In this document: piece after piece, positions 35,748-45,617 of the stretch | Position numbering within the stretch: the first letter of the stretch is position 1 | How the letters are laid out: each line of letters begins with the position of its first letter | From: UBA4782 sp034430215 | GTDB lineage: Bacteria; Chloroflexota; Anaerolineae; Anaerolineales; Anaerolineaceae | Direction of reading: 5' to 3' | Length of the DNA stretch: 64,000 nt | NCBI GenBank assembly: GCA_034430215.1 | Contig: DAOUFE010000036.1 | Coordinates: 231,459-295,458 of the forward strand | Notes under the pieces: generated by a model | Told to the model about the DNA's origin: nothing | What the model saw: only the letters and a program-made list of their open reading frames with translations | Databases searched by the model: none | Translations under genes and position numbers: made by a program

Positions 35748-37283
35748 CTACTTTTTTTTGAAAAATCGATTGGGTTTTTGCATTTTCCATTGATCATAAA
35801 CGAACCCGCCCACCAGGATCACTGCACTCAACCCTACGATCCAGGTGATCATTTCCCAGAAGAACATGCGCTTCCAGGTAAGAAAATACCGGCTGAAGTA
35901 CCAGTTGGTAAAGAATCCCAGAAAGACTGCTTCGACCAGTAACCAGCGAGGTAACCAGGCGTCTCGATGGATGATCGCCTGCTGTACCGCCCAACCTGCC
36001 ACCAATACTAACCACGGTAGCATATTTGCCCGGTAACGCGGATTATCCCACTGATCACCACCTGCCCTGGCAGAAGAAATGACTACCCAAAACAATGAAA
36101 ATAACACCATCCAGATCCAGACACGCCGTTCTGCCGGTTGCTTTTGTTTAAAAAGTGAAAAGACTGCATAGATCAATAGCGGCGCCAAAAGATACCAGCC
36201 ACTGGCGCGCGCAATATTAATGACTTTCCAGAACGGTAACGTAGGTTCGGCAATTGTTGCAGGCAGTACGGGTTGGGCAATGCCATAAACGACAAGGAAA
36301 GGTATGCGATACTGTGTTCCAATCTCTTCAATCACTTTCGCTACCCAACCAGAGCCGGTCTCTGTTACCAGCATATCCCATCCCGCAGAAGACCGCAGCC
36401 ATGCCCAGCTTCCAACAAGCAGTAAGATAAATAACACTGCCAGGAACATCCAGGAGAGTTTCTTTATCTTCGCAGGGATGGAATCCATCCGGTCCAAAAA
36501 AAAGACACCCAGTAAGAATATTAGAACTGCAATGGCAATGCGCGATGAAATAACTGCCATAAATGCCATAGTGACAAATAACAAAAGTAAGAGCCAGCGT
36601 TTCTTGTTATTCCAAAGCATGATCGCCCAAAAAGCGATCATACTCAATCCCAGTAAAATGGGTTCACGCATTTGTGAACTGGTGTACAAGATTCCATCAG
36701 GGTAAAGGATCAAACACCAGGTTGCCAGCATTGCCAATCGCTCATTCCACCGATGACTGACCGCTTTATAAAAGAAGGGTATCCCGAGTGAAAAAGAGAA
36801 AACGCAGAGGATAATGACCAGATATGGGCGGTGTGCATCAGGGCTTAAAGCACGATAAAGCATTGCGCTGATCGCCAGCAGTCCTCCATACTGATCGGTA
36901 TATAATTCTTCACGGGGTTGGTTGAGGATCGATTCTCCCGATTGTGCCAGCTCCCAGGCCTGGCCATCCCGTCGAAAAGCATCATAGAAGAGATAGCCGG
37001 CTTTTTGTGCAGGTTCATCCCACCCCCAGGAAGGAAGAAAGTAACTGATCCCTATGCCTGCGATCAATCGCATAGAAAAAGCAGCGATGACCATCCACGC
37101 AACAACCTTTTTACTTCCCAGCCATTTCCAGACGAAATAAAGGATGACTATTGCAACGGTTATTAAAACAGAGCTGCTTAACCAATTTATCCAATACTTA
37201 CCCACAGGAAATAGAAAAGCAATCCCTGCACCCATAATACCCCCCAACGCCAGGGATATGACCAGTCGAAGAAAATTTTTCAT
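35748..37283 (-). CDS. Polytopic membrane protein, GT-C-like
   Basis: The product is 511 aa with about 12 helices. The loop after helix two to three contains WGWDEPAQKAGYLFYDAFRRDG, an acidic motif in the position of the GT-C catalytic loop, and YTSSQMREPILLGL follows later. The C-terminus is basic (KMQKPNRFFKKK). It could be a glycosyltransferase or a glycan polymerase. It is divergent from the glucan phosphorylase gene, with an 86-base shared upstream region. Confidence 0.55.
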   Translation of the reverse strand: MKNFLRLVISLALGGIMGAGIAFLFPVGKYWINWLSSSVLITVAIVILYFVWKWLGSKKVVAWMVIAAFSMRLIAGIGISYFLPSWGWDEPAQKAGYLFYDAFRRDGQAWELAQSGESILNQPREELYTDQYGGLLAISAMLYRALSPDAHRPYLVIILCVFSFSLGIPFFYKAVSHRWNERLAMLATWCLILYPDGILYTSSQMREPILLGLSMIAFWAIMLWNNKKRWLLLLLFVTMAFMAVISSRIAIAVLIFLLGVFFLDRMDSIPAKIKKLSWMFLAVLFILLLVGSWAWLRSSAGWDMLVTETGSGWVAKVIEEIGTQYRIPFLVVYGIAQPVLPATIAEPTLPFWKVINIARASGWYLLAPLLIYAVFSLFKQKQPAERRVWIWMVLFSLFWVVISSARAGGDQWDNPRYRANMLPWLVLVAGWAVQQAIIHRDAWLPRWLLVEAVFLGFFTNWYFSRYFLTWKRMFFWEMITWIVGLSAVILVGGFVYDQWKMQKPNRFFKKK

Positions 37284-37369
37284 GAATAATATTGTACCGC
37301 AAGGTAATGACCTGCAGATGGTATAATTTTATATGTCTGATCAACTGCAAATTACCCTCAGGAGCAATA

Positions 37370-39529
37370 ATGGGTTCAACCTATACTGTCAAACTACCCA
37401 ATCATTTCAATTTACCAAAACGGATCAACCGGCTTGGCGAATTGGCTTACAATCTTTGGTGGGTCTGGAATCCCGAAGCGCAATTATTGTATAGATTCAT
37501 CGATCGTACTTGTTGGGAAAAGGTTTATCACAACCCGGTTGCTTTTTTGCATAGTGTGAGCCGTCCATCAATTAACGCGGTCTTGAATGATCGATATTAT
37601 TTAGAGATGTATGATCGTGTTTTCCATGCATTCGACGAACATCTCTCCACAAATGATACGTGGTTTTCACGTACCTATCCGGATTATACAAAGAAAAATA
37701 TTGCCTACTTTTCTTTTGAATTTGGTCTTCATGAAAGCCTGCCGGTATATGCAGGTGGGCTGGGAGTGCTTTCAGGTGACCATTTAAAAGAAGCCAGCGA
37801 CCTGGGATTGCCACTGGAAGCAGTAGGTTTTGTCTATAACCAGGGATATTTCATCCAGCGGATCACGGAAGATGGCTGGCAGGAAACTCGCAATGCTTAC
37901 ATCGATTTCAACGAAAAACCCATCCTTCCTATTCTTACACCAGATGGAAAACCTTTAACGATCTCTGTTGATCTGCCCGAGAGAAGCGTAGCAGCCCGCA
38001 TCTGGCTTGTTCAGGTAGGGCGAATTCCCCTCTATCTCCTTGATACCAATCTAGAAGAAAATAATCCTGCTGACCGGCAATTGAACGCCAAACTTTATTC
38101 CAATGATCTCGAAACACGCATCAGTCAGGAGCTCATGCTTGGGGTAGGTGGTGTAAAAGCATTACGCCAATTGGGTTACGATCCCAACGTATGGCATATG
38201 AATGAAGGTCACTCTGCATTCTTGATCCTTGAACGTGCTCACGAATTGGTACAAAAAGGGTTAAGTTTTGAAGAAGCAATCGCTAAAACTCGCAGCATGA
38301 ATGTATTTACTACACATACCCCTGTCCCAGCCGGAAACGATCAGTTCCCTCTCTGGCTCATGGAAAAATACGGTAACGGTATAACCCAGGGATTGGGGTT
38401 GAATTTCGACCAATTCATCGATCTTGGTCGACAACCTCAAAGCTGGGGAGATATGTTTTCCATGCCAGTTTTGGCTCTAAAGCATTCTGATGGAAGAAAT
38501 GCAGTTTCTGAATTACACGGGGAAGTTTCTCGTAAAATGTGGAATTTCCTCTGGCCAGAACGCAACGTAGAGGATGTTCCTATTACACATATTACCAACG
38601 GCATCCATACAGGAAGCTGGATCGCCCGGCGAATGGGATTATTGTTTAACCGCCATCTGGGTTCTGATTGGATTCATCACCTGGATGATATGGATACCTG
38701 GGCGCGAGTAGAGAATATTCCAGATGGTGAACTATGGGCTGTTCGCAATCATTTAAAACGAAAATTAACCCTGTTTGCCAATGAACGCGCCCGTCAAAGT
38801 TGGTCTACCGGTGGAGTAACACCGGTACAGGTGGTTGCCAGTGGCGTTTTGCTTGAACCCTACGCATTGACAATTGGATTTGCCCGCCGGTTTGCAACTT
38901 ATAAACGTGCAGACCTTATTCTTCATGATTTTGAACGACTATTGAAGATCATTAATAATCCTTCCATGCCTGTGCAGATCATTTTCGCAGGGAAAGCTCA
39001 TCCTGCCGATGAACCCGGGAAGTTGATCATCCAGGAAGTCTATCGCTCTGTAAAAGACTCCAAAACAGCCGGACGGTTGGTATTCCTGGAAGATTATGAC
39101 ATGAATGTAGCCCGCTATCTTGTTCAGGGGGTTGACGTTTGGTTGAACACACCCAGACGTCCCAACGAAGCATCCGGCACCTCAGGAATGAAAGCGGTAC
39201 TCAATGGAGTGCTCCATTTCTCTGTTTTAGATGGTTGGTGGCGTGAAGCCTATAATGGGCGTAATGGCTGGGCGATTGGAGATGATAAAGATTATTCTGA
39301 CTCAAAACAGCAGGATGAAATCGACTCAGCTTCGTTGTATGACACTCTTGAAAATGAAATTATCCCGATGTTCTATCACAATCGCACATCAGACTCGCTT
39401 CCTGTGGAATGGATTGCCATGATAAAGGAATCCATCCGCACCCTTGCACCCCAATTCTGCACCCAACGCATGGTCAAGGAATATATGCAGCAAATGTATC
39501 TTCCCGCCATGCAATCTGATATGCAATAA
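37370..39529 (+). CDS. glgP: Alpha-glucan phosphorylase (DUF3417-containing type)
   Basis: The product is 719 aa from ATG 37370, with GGAG 5 bases upstream; an upstream in-frame ATG would add 26 unrelated residues. The N-terminal NRLGELAYNLWWVWNPEAQ is the DUF3417 signature. The catalytic part holds YFSFEFGLHESLPVYAGGLGVL, HMNEGHSAFL, and the PLP-Lys motif EASGTSGMKAVLNG. It releases glucose 1-phosphate from glycogen or maltodextrin in the cytoplasm. A TATAAT at 37322-37327 is the likely -10. No other glycogen genes are adjacent. Confidence 0.94.
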   Translation: MGSTYTVKLPNHFNLPKRINRLGELAYNLWWVWNPEAQLLYRFIDRTCWEKVYHNPVAFLHSVSRPSINAVLNDRYYLEMYDRVFHAFDEHLSTNDTWFSRTYPDYTKKNIAYFSFEFGLHESLPVYAGGLGVLSGDHLKEASDLGLPLEAVGFVYNQGYFIQRITEDGWQETRNAYIDFNEKPILPILTPDGKPLTISVDLPERSVAARIWLVQVGRIPLYLLDTNLEENNPADRQLNAKLYSNDLETRISQELMLGVGGVKALRQLGYDPNVWHMNEGHSAFLILERAHELVQKGLSFEEAIAKTRSMNVFTTHTPVPAGNDQFPLWLMEKYGNGITQGLGLNFDQFIDLGRQPQSWGDMFSMPVLALKHSDGRNAVSELHGEVSRKMWNFLWPERNVEDVPITHITNGIHTGSWIARRMGLLFNRHLGSDWIHHLDDMDTWARVENIPDGELWAVRNHLKRKLTLFANERARQSWSTGGVTPVQVVASGVLLEPYALTIGFARRFATYKRADLILHDFERLLKIINNPSMPVQIIFAGKAHPADEPGKLIIQEVYRSVKDSKTAGRLVFLEDYDMNVARYLVQGVDVWLNTPRRPNEASGTSGMKAVLNGVLHFSVLDGWWREAYNGRNGWAIGDDKDYSDSKQQDEIDSASLYDTLENEIIPMFYHNRTSDSLPVEWIAMIKESIRTLAPQFCTQRMVKEYMQQMYLPAMQSDMQ

Positions 39530-39552
39530 AATTATCGTTTTGGAGAAATAAA

Positions 39553-40083
39553 ATGGAATTTTTACTCAGTCCGGCTGCCTGGCTAGCAGCGTTAGGAATA
39601 TTTGCTTTACGTGTAGCGGATATGGCAATGGATACCATACGCGTCCTATTCGTAGTTCGAGGCAAGAAAGCCCTTGCCTGGATTCTTGGCTTTATTCAAT
39701 CATTGATCTTTGTGGTTGCAATTACAGCAGTGTTGGATAACATTATGGCAAACCCCTTAAAAATTTTTGGTTACGCTGCAGGGTTTGCAACAGGTAATGT
39801 TTTAGGGATGTTCATCGAAGAGCGATTGGCGATTGGCCACATTCATTTAACGATCATCTCCCCTTCACGTGGAAATGCAGTAGCCGATCATCTTCGATCC
39901 AGCGGTTTTGGCGTTACCGAAATACCAGCCCGCGGGAAAAGTGGTGTGGTATCAGTTCTTCTTGTGAACGTCTACCGGCGTGATGTCGATAAAGTTGAAG
40001 CGATCGTTCGTGAATCAGACCCCGATGCATTTGTTACCGCAGAAGATGTACGCCCTATCCGGCGAGGTTTTTGGCGGGCTTAA
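39553..40083 (+). CDS. UPF0316 membrane protein (DUF2179 domain)
   Basis: The product is 176 aa. Three N-terminal helices (about 8-30, 40-60, 65-85) include LRVADMAMDTIRVLFVVRGKK, the UPF0316 signature. The C-terminal soluble domain (about 95-170, GFGVTEIPARGKSGVVSVLLVNVYRRDV) is a DUF2179/YitT-C-like nucleotide-binding-type fold. Function in the family is unknown, with a link to second messenger or ligand sensing only proposed. It follows glgP by 23 bases, and its stop overlaps the stop of the nfeD-like gene on the other strand. Confidence 0.82.
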   Translation: MEFLLSPAAWLAALGIFALRVADMAMDTIRVLFVVRGKKALAWILGFIQSLIFVVAITAVLDNIMANPLKIFGYAAGFATGNVLGMFIEERLAIGHIHLTIISPSRGNAVADHLRSSGFGVTEIPARGKSGVVSVLLVNVYRRDVDKVEAIVRESDPDAFVTAEDVRPIRRGFWRA

Positions 40084-41465
40084 TGTTTCTGTTTTTTCCT
40101 CACGACCAATCGTAACCCGTCTAATCTGACAACCTCGATCTCTTCACCTGGCAATATTTCAGTTTCTCCTTCAGCCAGGGTGGCGCCCCACAACTCACCG
40201 CCAACCTGTACATTACCGTTTGGAGTGAGAGCTGTTTTTACAACACCAGATTTTCCTGGCAGCGTTTCACTTCCAATTTTTACAGGTGTATGTTGAGCTC
40301 GTATGGCAACCCTTATGATAACGAGAAAAGTCACCCCAATAAAGATACCAGTACCGATGACCAGAGGAACAGAAATAGGAGGTACTCCAGGCAGACGGAC
40401 CGTATTGAAAAGCACCAGTGCTCCTGTGATGAATGAAACCACTCCAGCAACCGTTAACGCCCCATGCGTTGGAGCTTTTATATCAATGATAAATAACACA
40501 AAAGCAACGATCATAAAAATGATGCCAAACCAGTTAACCGGAAGAATACCAATCCCATAGATCGCCAGTAAAATACAGACTACACCAATAAAACCGGCAA
40601 CCCAACCTCCCGGGCTGGAAAGTTCAATCAGAACTGCTTGAATCCCAATAGAGAGTAAGATGAAAACAAGGTTTGGATTGATAAGTAGGTCAAGCACCTG
40701 TTCGATGAAGGTGTTTGCGACTGTTTTGATCGTAGCACCGCGCGTATTCAACGTGATGGAAGAGCCATTCACATCTACTGCTCTGCCATTGAGTTGATAT
40801 AACAGATCATTTAAATCTGTAGCTTTGATATCAATCAACCCAATTTCAAGGGCTTCATCCACTGTTACCGCCCGGGCAGATTCGATCATTTCTTCTGCCA
40901 GCTTGCGAGCTTCTTCTTTCCGATTGATGGTCAGGTTGCGAACGGATGCTTTCAGGATCTCTTTTACTTTAGCTTCCATCGTTGTGCCAATATCTTCTCC
41001 CTGACTGCCAACCGGACTGGCAGCGCCAATGGTGGTTTCGGGTGCCATGGCAGAAATATGCCCAGCCAGGGTGATGATCGCCCCTGCACTGGCTGCCATA
41101 CCATTGGAAGGTGTGACATATACAACCACTGGCACACTGCTGCTGCGAATTTGTTGAACAATTTCATTCATCGAATCAACACTGCCGCCAGGAGTATTCA
41201 ACGCAATGACCACCAGTTCAGCATTATCCCCTTCTGCGACTTTTATACCGCGTTCGATATATGTCGCAAGTACTGGTGTGACAGATGTTTCTGCTGTTAA
41301 TACCACGACTTCTGGGTTACTCGAATTTTGAGCTTTTACCGGTGTTGCAGCCAGAATCAGCGAAACCATCAAGAAAAAGTACAGCAAAGCTTTGGTTTTT
41401 CGAAGTTGAGATCGGCTCGTGAAGAGATTTTTCATTTTTATCCACTTAATCTTTTTGCTTGTCAT
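40080..41465 (-). CDS. NfeD-type membrane-bound ClpP-class serine protease
   Basis: The product is 461 aa. A signal/anchor helix (about 26-45) ends AATPVKAQ. The ClpP-class domain follows (about 50-230) with ALNTPGGSVDSM and, after it, NGMAASAGAIITLAGH, where the catalytic Ser lies, and a Lys further on. Four to five helices (about 255-370) and a C-terminal OB-fold NfeD domain (about 395-455) complete it. This is the long NfeD (1510-N-like plus NfeD) form, which cleaves stomatin-type partners. No stomatin gene is adjacent. An internal start at 41435 is also possible. The lipoprotein gene upstream ends 12 bases before it. Confidence 0.88.
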   Translation of the reverse strand: MTSKKIKWIKMKNLFTSRSQLRKTKALLYFFLMVSLILAATPVKAQNSSNPEVVVLTAETSVTPVLATYIERGIKVAEGDNAELVVIALNTPGGSVDSMNEIVQQIRSSSVPVVVYVTPSNGMAASAGAIITLAGHISAMAPETTIGAASPVGSQGEDIGTTMEAKVKEILKASVRNLTINRKEEARKLAEEMIESARAVTVDEALEIGLIDIKATDLNDLLYQLNGRAVDVNGSSITLNTRGATIKTVANTFIEQVLDLLINPNLVFILLSIGIQAVLIELSSPGGWVAGFIGVVCILLAIYGIGILPVNWFGIIFMIVAFVLFIIDIKAPTHGALTVAGVVSFITGALVLFNTVRLPGVPPISVPLVIGTGIFIGVTFLVIIRVAIRAQHTPVKIGSETLPGKSGVVKTALTPNGNVQVGGELWGATLAEGETEILPGEEIEVVRLDGLRLVVRKKQKH

Positions 41466-41477
41466 CCAGAATTTTGA

Positions 41478-42224
41478 TTACTGGCGATATATGAAATCAA
41501 TGGATTCAGAGGAAGGAAGAGTGATCTCCGCAATACCATTTGCATCAAACTTGCCTGCATACTTGCATTCGGAATCCACTATACTGCTATCACAACCTAC
41601 ACCCACAACAGCCACAGAGAATCTTCCTTGAGAACCATTGGGCATAAATACATAGAACTCACCATTCTCATCAGTGGCATCATCCGAACGTAGTTCACCA
41701 GAGACCGTCTGCTGATATACCGCAATAGTAATGCTATTGACAGGAGTTCCATCCGCGTTGGTCACCCTACCGTGTACCATAACATTATATGTTACCGCGA
41801 TCACGGGAAGAGTTGAAATTGGTGTATCCATCGTTACAAATTCAGCGATCATCCAACCCCATTGACCCGCAGGTGTTTCCACCAAAAGCCATCCATCTCC
41901 CAAAGCTTTCCCAAGAACCGAAACCGGTGCGTCCTTGGCATATTTTCCAAGAACATCATGGGCAGTGCCAGGTCCAGTCCGTAAATTAATCACTTCTACC
42001 GCCACTTTGCCAGGGAAAGCCTGGATAGAATTATTTTGTATAATCTCTTCCGTCACTTCAGGGGTCAGGGTGGGTTCTTGAGTATCAGAAGGGATTTGTG
42101 TTTCAGTAGGAGATTCCTGAATAGTTGGAGGGACTGAAGTGGCTGCAGGTTGAGCCGTTGGAGCAGCGCAGGAAGTCAATAAAAGGCAGCAAACGAAACC
42201 AATAATGAATATTTTATGGTTCAT
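41478..42224 (-). CDS. Lipoprotein with bacterial SH3 domain and Ig-like/CarboxypepD_reg-like domain
   Basis: The product is 248 aa. The signal peptide with lipobox LTSC (Cys19) is followed by a Thr/Pro/Glu linker (20-70). An SH3b domain (about 72-130) shows VINLRTGPGTAHDVLGKY and DGWLLVETPAGQWGWM. A C-terminal beta-sandwich (about 145-248) with VTNADGTPVNSITIAVYQ resembles carboxypeptidase-regulatory domains. It is anchored on the outer face of the membrane and probably binds cell wall or glycan. It is likely co-transcribed with the nfeD-like gene. Confidence 0.82.
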   Translation of the reverse strand: MNHKIFIIGFVCCLLLTSCAAPTAQPAATSVPPTIQESPTETQIPSDTQEPTLTPEVTEEIIQNNSIQAFPGKVAVEVINLRTGPGTAHDVLGKYAKDAPVSVLGKALGDGWLLVETPAGQWGWMIAEFVTMDTPISTLPVIAVTYNVMVHGRVTNADGTPVNSITIAVYQQTVSGELRSDDATDENGEFYVFMPNGSQGRFSVAVVGVGCDSSIVDSECKYAGKFDANGIAEITLPSSESIDFIYRQ

Positions 42225-42387
42225 TTTTACTCCTTTCCGGGTCTGTAGTACCCACCCAGAGAATGGAAGTGTTTCCTTTTTGATTATACCTATCGCTGAT
42301 GACTAAAATCAATCCTGGTTGATCAGGTAAAATGCCCCTTTTATCCAATGGATTGGTAAAATTAGGTTGCATTTATGGAGTAAACAA

Positions 42388-43317
42388 ATGGTAAAAGTTG
42401 ACCTCTCCTGTAACTTTCTTTCCTTGAGATTAAACAACCCTATCATCTTGGCATCTGGTGTGATCGGCACCAGTGAAACGCTTCTCCAACGCGCTGCAGA
42501 GTGTGGAGCTGGTGCAGTTACTGCAAAAAGTTGTGGACCTGTACCGCGCGCCGGGCACCCCAATCCGGTTGTCCTGGATTGGGGAGAAGGTGTGATCAAC
42601 GCCATTGGATTGACAAACCCTGGGGTACAGGTAGAAATAGAATTATTGAAAGCATCGCGCCAGAGGTTGGAATCAATGGGAGTACCGGTCATTGCAAGCA
42701 TTTTCGCAGGCACGGTAGATGATTATCGCGAAGTAGCAAAAATCGTAACACTTGCAAATCCTCACATGATCGAAGTCAATATTTCCTGCCCGAATGTGAG
42801 TGATGAATTTGGTACTCCATTTGCTGGAAGTTGTGAAAGTGCTGCGGCGGTAACTGAAGCAGTAAAAAGTGTTACATCGATCCCCATCAGTATTAAACTC
42901 GCTCCCAATGTACCCAATATTGCGCGTATTGCTGCTGCAGTGGTCGAAGCTGGCGCCGATGCCATAACTGCGATCAACACCATGCCCGGGATGATCATCG
43001 ACGCAGAAGCTGGCAGACCAGTATTATCGAATAAAGTGGGTGGAGTATCTGGTAAGGCACTCAAACCAATCGCTTTACGTTGTGTAGCTGAAATAGCCAA
43101 AGCGGTTTCTGTTCCGATTATCGGTACAGGAGGGATTTCCACCGGGCGTGACGCGATCGAAATGATCATGGCTGGGGCAACAGCAGTAGGAATAGGTTCA
43201 GCAGTTTGGTATAGAGGCGTTGAAGTACTTGGCTCAATTCGGGATGAAATGAAAGAATTCATGAAAAAAGAAGGATACACCAATTTAAATGAATTACGGG
43301 GGCTGGCAATCCGATGA
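42388..43317 (+). CDS. pyrD: Dihydroorotate dehydrogenase, class 1B catalytic subunit
   Basis: The product is 309 aa from ATG 42388; TGGAG lies at 42376-42380. FMN-site motifs: NPIILASGV (17-25), Cys134 in EVNISCPNV (the class 1 catalytic Cys), IKLAPNV, and IGTGGISTGRDAIEMIMAGA near the C-terminus. Class 1B enzymes oxidise dihydroorotate to orotate in pyrimidine synthesis and pass electrons to NAD through PyrK, whose gene overlaps by ATGA. The other pyr genes are not in the window. Confidence 0.95.
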   Translation: MVKVDLSCNFLSLRLNNPIILASGVIGTSETLLQRAAECGAGAVTAKSCGPVPRAGHPNPVVLDWGEGVINAIGLTNPGVQVEIELLKASRQRLESMGVPVIASIFAGTVDDYREVAKIVTLANPHMIEVNISCPNVSDEFGTPFAGSCESAAAVTEAVKSVTSIPISIKLAPNVPNIARIAAAVVEAGADAITAINTMPGMIIDAEAGRPVLSNKVGGVSGKALKPIALRCVAEIAKAVSVPIIGTGGISTGRDAIEMIMAGATAVGIGSAVWYRGVEVLGSIRDEMKEFMKKEGYTNLNELRGLAIR

Positions 43318-44078
43318 ATATAAAGAATGATTGTAACCAGAAAACCAATCTCCCAAAGGCATTTCGGATACAAAAAATAACAAGGCAAAACTCCCGAACC
43401 TTATCTGTGTTTCTGGAGGGGAGTATAACTGCTGACCCAGGTCAATTTGTAATGGTATGGCTTCCGGACGTTGGAGAAAAGCCTTTCAGTATTTCAGGCA
43501 TCGACCCATTACGGCTCACTATAGTAAATGTTGGTCCATTCAGCCAGGCGATCCATGCATTAGGAGTTGGCGACCGGTTGTGGATTCGTGGACCATTGGG
43601 GCATGGATTTCATATCGAGTCAGGGAAAAAGGTTGTTATGGCGGGTGGTGGATATGGCGCCGCGCCATTACTCTTTCTCGGGAAGGAACTGGTAATCTCT
43701 GGATGTGATTGTTCATGCTGGCTTGGAGCGCGCAGCTCTGATGACATAATTCTGGCGGATGAGATGCGGCAGGCAGGGATAGATGTGAATATCGCAACAG
43801 AAGATGGCAGCCTGGGCATTAAAGGACTTGTCACTACCGGGTTGAAGGAAACACTGGCTCAAGACACGATTGCAATGGTGTATGCCTGTGGTCCTGCCAG
43901 AATGCTCCAGGCAGTTGCTGAAGTATGTAAAACCCAAATGGTACCATGCCAGCTTTCCTGGGAAGCACTGATGCGTTGTGGCATGGGGTTATGTGGAAGT
44001 TGTGAGCTGGAAGCGGAATTCGGCGAGCCGGCAGGCTGGTTGGTTTGTATGGATGGCCCAATTTCGCATCGTACATAA
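43314..44078 (+). CDS. pyrK: Dihydroorotate dehydrogenase electron-transfer subunit
   Basis: The product is 254 aa. An N-terminal FAD domain is followed by an NAD domain (GGGYGAAPLLFL, 111-122). A C-terminal [2Fe-2S] site has Cys222, Cys227, Cys230 and Cys245 in RCGMGLCGSC...WLVCMDGP. It relays electrons from PyrD to NAD. The 4-base overlap with pyrD gives tight coupling of the two subunits. Confidence 0.95.
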   Translation: MNIKNDCNQKTNLPKAFRIQKITRQNSRTLSVFLEGSITADPGQFVMVWLPDVGEKPFSISGIDPLRLTIVNVGPFSQAIHALGVGDRLWIRGPLGHGFHIESGKKVVMAGGGYGAAPLLFLGKELVISGCDCSCWLGARSSDDIILADEMRQAGIDVNIATEDGSLGIKGLVTTGLKETLAQDTIAMVYACGPARMLQAVAEVCKTQMVPCQLSWEALMRCGMGLCGSCELEAEFGEPAGWLVCMDGPISHRT

Positions 44079-44267
44079 AATTTTAGTGACATTTATTATC
44101 TGAAATGGTTGGTTGATTCTTCAGCAATCTGTTAAAATTCATATTACGATGCTGAAAAAAGTATTGCATTCTCGGTTTCATAACTTTTCCACATTTCACG
44201 TGTTTTCAATTAAGCGTTAGTTGTACCGATCCATGGTTTATCTCATAGAATTCGAGGAAAAACAAAT

Positions 44268-45617
44268 ATGGAAGTAGCCATTCCGAAAGCAAAAACAAGA
44301 GTACATCACAAACCGGCAACCAGACGCGAACGATGGGCCTGGTATTTATATGATTTTGGCAATTCTGCCTATGCAGCAGTAGTTATTCTTGCTGTATATT
44401 CCAGTTACTTTAAGAATACTGTTGTAGGCGGAACAGAAGGAACTCGGTTATGGGGTCTTTCGGTGGGCATTGCCATGCTGGTTGTGGCGATCATTTCTCC
44501 CATCCTTGGCTCATTGGCAGATTTTTCTGGTACAAAGAAGCGATTCCTGCTCATCTTTACTATTGTGTCCTGCGTGTTCACTGCACTACTTTTCTTTGTA
44601 GGTCCTGGGGATGTCTGGATGGGGATGGTATTCTTCATTCTGGCTGAAATTGGATATCGCGGAGCACAGGTTTTTTATAACTCATTGTTGCCCGAAATTT
44701 CTACCCCGAAAGATATGGGACGAATATCAGGGAATGCATGGGCGATCGGTTCCTTTGGTGGAATTGTCTGTCTGGCAATCGTGATGGGACTCATCATGCT
44801 GGTTGGTGATTCCACCATCCATTATGGGTTTTTGATCACCGCTGTCTTCTTTGCACTTTCATCACTCCCAACTTTTTTATGGATCAAAGAACGCGCTGAA
44901 CCAGAAACAATGCCCGCTGGCGAGACGTATATTTCTGTTCCATTTAAACGCCTTGGAAACACCTTCAAAGAATTAAAGAATTTCAAAGAATTCATCAAAT
45001 TCATAGTTGCTTTCCTTATTTACAACGATGGCATCATGATGACGCTTGATTTTGCAGCTATTATTGGTGGCGTGTTGGTCGGTATGAACCAGATGCAGCT
45101 CATCATATTCATGATTATTGTTCAAATCACCAGTGTGGCAGGAGCTTATTTATTTGGCGTTCTCACGGATAAAGTTGGAGCAAAACAAACCCTGGTGATT
45201 TCATTGATCATGATGATCCTTACCGTTGCCTGTCTTTTCATCGTGAAAGATGTTATTTTCTTTTTTGTCATCGGTGGCTTTGCTGGTTTTGCGCTTTCTG
45301 GAGTTCAATCGGTCAGCCGTATGGCTGTTGGAAAGATGGCACCGGAAGGAAAGAGTGCAGAATTCTATGGCTTCTTTGCTGTTGCTGGTCATACCTCCTC
45401 ATTCATTGGACCAACCATCTATGGCTGGTTGGCAGCGGATGCAGCACTGATTTTCTTGGGTCGAGGAATGGATTCAATCGCAGCAGAACAGGCCGGTATT
45501 CGAGCCGCAGTACTTTCCATTATTGCCTTCCTGGCAATTGGTATGGTACTGCTATTTACCGTGAAAGAGAAGAAAGCACAGGATCTGGAACAAGAAAAGA
45601 GTACAGGCGGGTTATAA
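44268..45617 (+). CDS. MFS transporter, UMF1/Atg22-like family
   Basis: The product is 449 aa with 12 helices. The N-terminal RRERWAWYLYDFGNSAYAAVVILAVYS is the UMF1/Atg22 signature, and ISPILGSLADFSGTKKRFLL is the MFS loop 2-3 motif. The family is linked to amino acid or peptide export, mostly in yeast vacuoles; bacterial substrates are unknown. The stop codon abuts the start of the next acyltransferase gene, so the two are an operon, perhaps for lipid or envelope function. Confidence 0.82.
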   Translation: MEVAIPKAKTRVHHKPATRRERWAWYLYDFGNSAYAAVVILAVYSSYFKNTVVGGTEGTRLWGLSVGIAMLVVAIISPILGSLADFSGTKKRFLLIFTIVSCVFTALLFFVGPGDVWMGMVFFILAEIGYRGAQVFYNSLLPEISTPKDMGRISGNAWAIGSFGGIVCLAIVMGLIMLVGDSTIHYGFLITAVFFALSSLPTFLWIKERAEPETMPAGETYISVPFKRLGNTFKELKNFKEFIKFIVAFLIYNDGIMMTLDFAAIIGGVLVGMNQMQLIIFMIIVQITSVAGAYLFGVLTDKVGAKQTLVISLIMMILTVACLFIVKDVIFFFVIGGFAGFALSGVQSVSRMAVGKMAPEGKSAEFYGFFAVAGHTSSFIGPTIYGWLAADAALIFLGRGMDSIAAEQAGIRAAVLSIIAFLAIGMVLLFTVKEKKAQDLEQEKSTGGL